DNA from: Acidobacteria bacterium UBA7540 | Lineage (GTDB): Bacteria > Acidobacteriota > Terriglobia > UBA7540 | Assembly: GCA_002478145.1 (NCBI GenBank) | Contig: DLMI01000238.1 | Span: forward strand, 1-5,908 | Length of the DNA: 5,908 bases | Direction: 5' to 3' | Shown here: positions 4,630 to 5,908 of the stretch, piece after piece | Layout of the letters: each line of letters begins with the position of its first letter | How positions within the stretch are numbered: the first letter of the stretch is position 1 | Translations under genes and position numbers: made by a program | Notes under the pieces: model-generated | The model's database searches: none | What the model was told of the DNA's origin: nothing | What the model saw: the letters and a program-made list of their open reading frames with translations, nothing else

Positions 4630-5883
4630 TTAGTGAGGTATGCCTCCCCTCCACCAAGTGTTTCCACCGATGACATCCACGACTAAATGGAACAGTGAGC
4701 CAACGGGGACGGCCCACGCATTTCCAGTATCTACGTGAAATGTTTGGGAAGAAGCGTGGAAATGAAGAGAATCCAAAACTCCACAGCGAGTCTGATCTCC
4801 GAAGCTAGTGCAACCGAGATCGCCTGGGGAAATGGATTGATCTCCAATTCTCACAGTGCTGTAATTAAAATTAAAGTTGCCTCCCACCGGCAACGGTTTC
4901 CCGTTGGCGTCAAGTGCAACGGTTAAGGTGTTATATGCCTGCAGGATACATTCCTCTACAGCGGAAGGGGCTTGCCCGGCGCACGCTTGCTGCCCGAGCT
5001 GGATCGCTGCGAGTTCCTTCTGTTGTTCCAGACGGCTGCTGCGGTCTGCTCCTGTGATCTCGTATTCATAATACTGAATCTGCAATTCCGGGTCCCAGCC
5101 ATATTTGATGATGGATAGATATCGCGACTGTGCGGCCGCGAGCGTTGCGAGGGGAGAAGTCGTCTGCATTAAGTAACCGGGACCAAAGTCCCATGGAATA
5201 GGATTACCGTTGAGATCGGTTCCGCCATATCCAGCACCACAGGACTCACTATCCGCACCACAGAAGCCAATTCCGCCATTATCACCTTCGAACCCTGCGC
5301 CGCCACTGCAGTCTTGTTGGTCCGGGTCGCAATCGCCAGGAGTCTTCACGCGATTCTGGCCCGTTGGGTCCACGGAACTGATCGGGTTGTTGCGGACGTA
5401 GTCATAGCGATTCAGAGTCTGCGGGTCCATGGTAAAGCCTGAAAGCGGGTCAAGAGCGGAGAAGAGGGCGAGGCGGTTGACGTAGTAGCGGGCCTGGGCG
5501 TAGTCATTGCCGGATTCCGCGTCGCGCTCGTAGGTGGTGAAGAATAGCTTGTCGCCGGTGGCGTTGTACCAGGATTCGCCGAAGGGGAAATGGCCCATTT
5601 GGGTGAGGGTGTTGCCGCTGGAATCGGTGACCAGACGGTTGGAGAGATGGTCCTGGTGATAATACTTGGTGCCGGAGGAATCGATCTTGGCCAAGAGCGC
5701 GGAGCCGCCGTAAACGTACTCGCGCGAAGGCGAACCCACCGCCGCTCCGTTGTCGTATTCGGCGACGACTTTGCTTCCCGAGAAAATGTAGACCGTGGTT
5801 GTCGTTGGGCTGGTGCAATTGGGAACGCACTTCTTCACGCGGAGGCCATTGCCATCGTAAATGTAGGTTGGATTTGTGCTCAT
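4630..5883 (-). CDS. Rhs/YD-repeat protein C-terminal part with variable tail
   Basis: Residues 1-175 are the conserved Rhs-associated core. They include an YIYDGNGLRVKK YD-type repeat, REYVYGG, YYHQDHLSNRLVTDSSG (76-90), FPFGESW, TTYERDAESGNDYAQARYY (116-134), LDPLSG, NRYDYVRNNPISSVDPTG (158-175). In Rhs and YD-repeat proteins this core closes a shell or anchors the polypeptide, and the segment after it is the exchangeable effector tail. Here the tail is about 242 aa. It starts with a Gly/Cys-rich linker (C185, C192, C208, C215), continues with a helical part (246-320) and ends with a conserved-looking segment containing HFH (374-376), FHVDTGNAW (382-390) and NTWWRGGIPH (408-417). No known toxin fold is recognised. 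At 417 aa it is far shorter than full Rhs proteins (often over 1000 aa). In-frame stops (TGA 5893-5895, TAA 5899-5901) precede the ATG and no good ribosome site is seen, so it may be a fragment or frameshifted end of a longer gene. Confidence 0.85.
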   Translation of the reverse strand: MSTNPTYIYDGNGLRVKKCVPNCTSPTTTTVYIFSGSKVVAEYDNGAAVGSPSREYVYGGSALLAKIDSSGTKYYHQDHLSNRLVTDSSGNTLTQMGHFPFGESWYNATGDKLFFTTYERDAESGNDYAQARYYVNRLALFSALDPLSGFTMDPQTLNRYDYVRNNPISSVDPTGQNRVKTPGDCDPDQQDCSGGAGFEGDNGGIGFCGADSESCGAGYGGTDLNGNPIPWDFGPGYLMQTTSPLATLAAAQSRYLSIIKYGWDPELQIQYYEYEITGADRSSRLEQQKELAAIQLGQQACAGQAPSAVEECILQAYNTLTVALDANGKPLPVGGNFNFNYSTVRIGDQSISPGDLGCTSFGDQTRCGVLDSLHFHASSQTFHVDTGNAWAVPVGSLFHLVVDVIGGNTWWRGGIPH

Positions 5884-5908
5884 GTAGTTGACTCATGCTT
5901 ATCCGGTT

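Noticed and set aside
4406..4717. Minus-strand open frame of 103 codons spanning the Rhs/propeller gap
   Set aside because: It overlaps the well-supported ends of both neighbouring genes in another frame and its translation shows no domain; considered and dropped as a possible small immunity gene.
5504..5896. Minus-strand open frame beginning with a better-looking ribosome site (GGATAAGC before ATG 5896)
   Set aside because: Its His/Arg/Gln-rich translation is an out-of-frame reading of the conserved Rhs core, which is clearly coded in the other frame.

Overview
The window reads as an accessory, insertion-prone stretch of a GC-rich bacterial chromosome. The style of the secreted propeller protein and of the Rhs-type protein resembles Acidobacteriota, but this is an impression from family resemblance only; no marker gene is present. 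All confidently coding regions except one small gene lie on the minus strand.

Layout. Bases 1-98 are flanking DNA with no gene. From about 99 to 1694 there is a complete IS3-family insertion sequence (here IS-A) with imperfect terminal inverted repeats, an HTH/leucine-zipper OrfA, and a DDE-integrase OrfB in the -1 frame. The two are joined by an A8 slippery run. Three bases later a second, unrelated IS3-family element (IS-B, about 1698-2939, IS407-type) begins in the same orientation. It also has OrfA and OrfB with an intact DDE triad and a GGGAAAC heptamer at the end of orfA. Both elements look intact as coding units, but neither shows a clear target-site duplication.

Immediately right of IS-B is the only plus-strand gene, a small unrecognised protein of about 110 aa. 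Its start region looks displaced or removed by the insertion. It converges on the minus-strand genes across a gap of about 150 bp that holds two adjacent hairpins. Next comes a secreted protein of 377 aa, probably a beta-propeller. Upstream of it, 48 bp away and probably co-transcribed, is the C-terminal part of an Rhs/YD-repeat protein: a conserved Rhs core ending in a DPTG motif, followed by a variable tail of about 240 aa. This Rhs frame is closed by stop codons just upstream of its ATG, so it is either a short orphan Rhs C-terminus or a fragment cut from a longer gene beyond the window.

Functionally, the window is a transposon pair beside an Rhs C-terminal cassette. The most interesting unknowns are the Rhs tail (a possible effector domain), the propeller gene that follows it, and the small plus-strand protein. 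I saw no CRISPR array, tRNA, rRNA or recognisable riboswitch.
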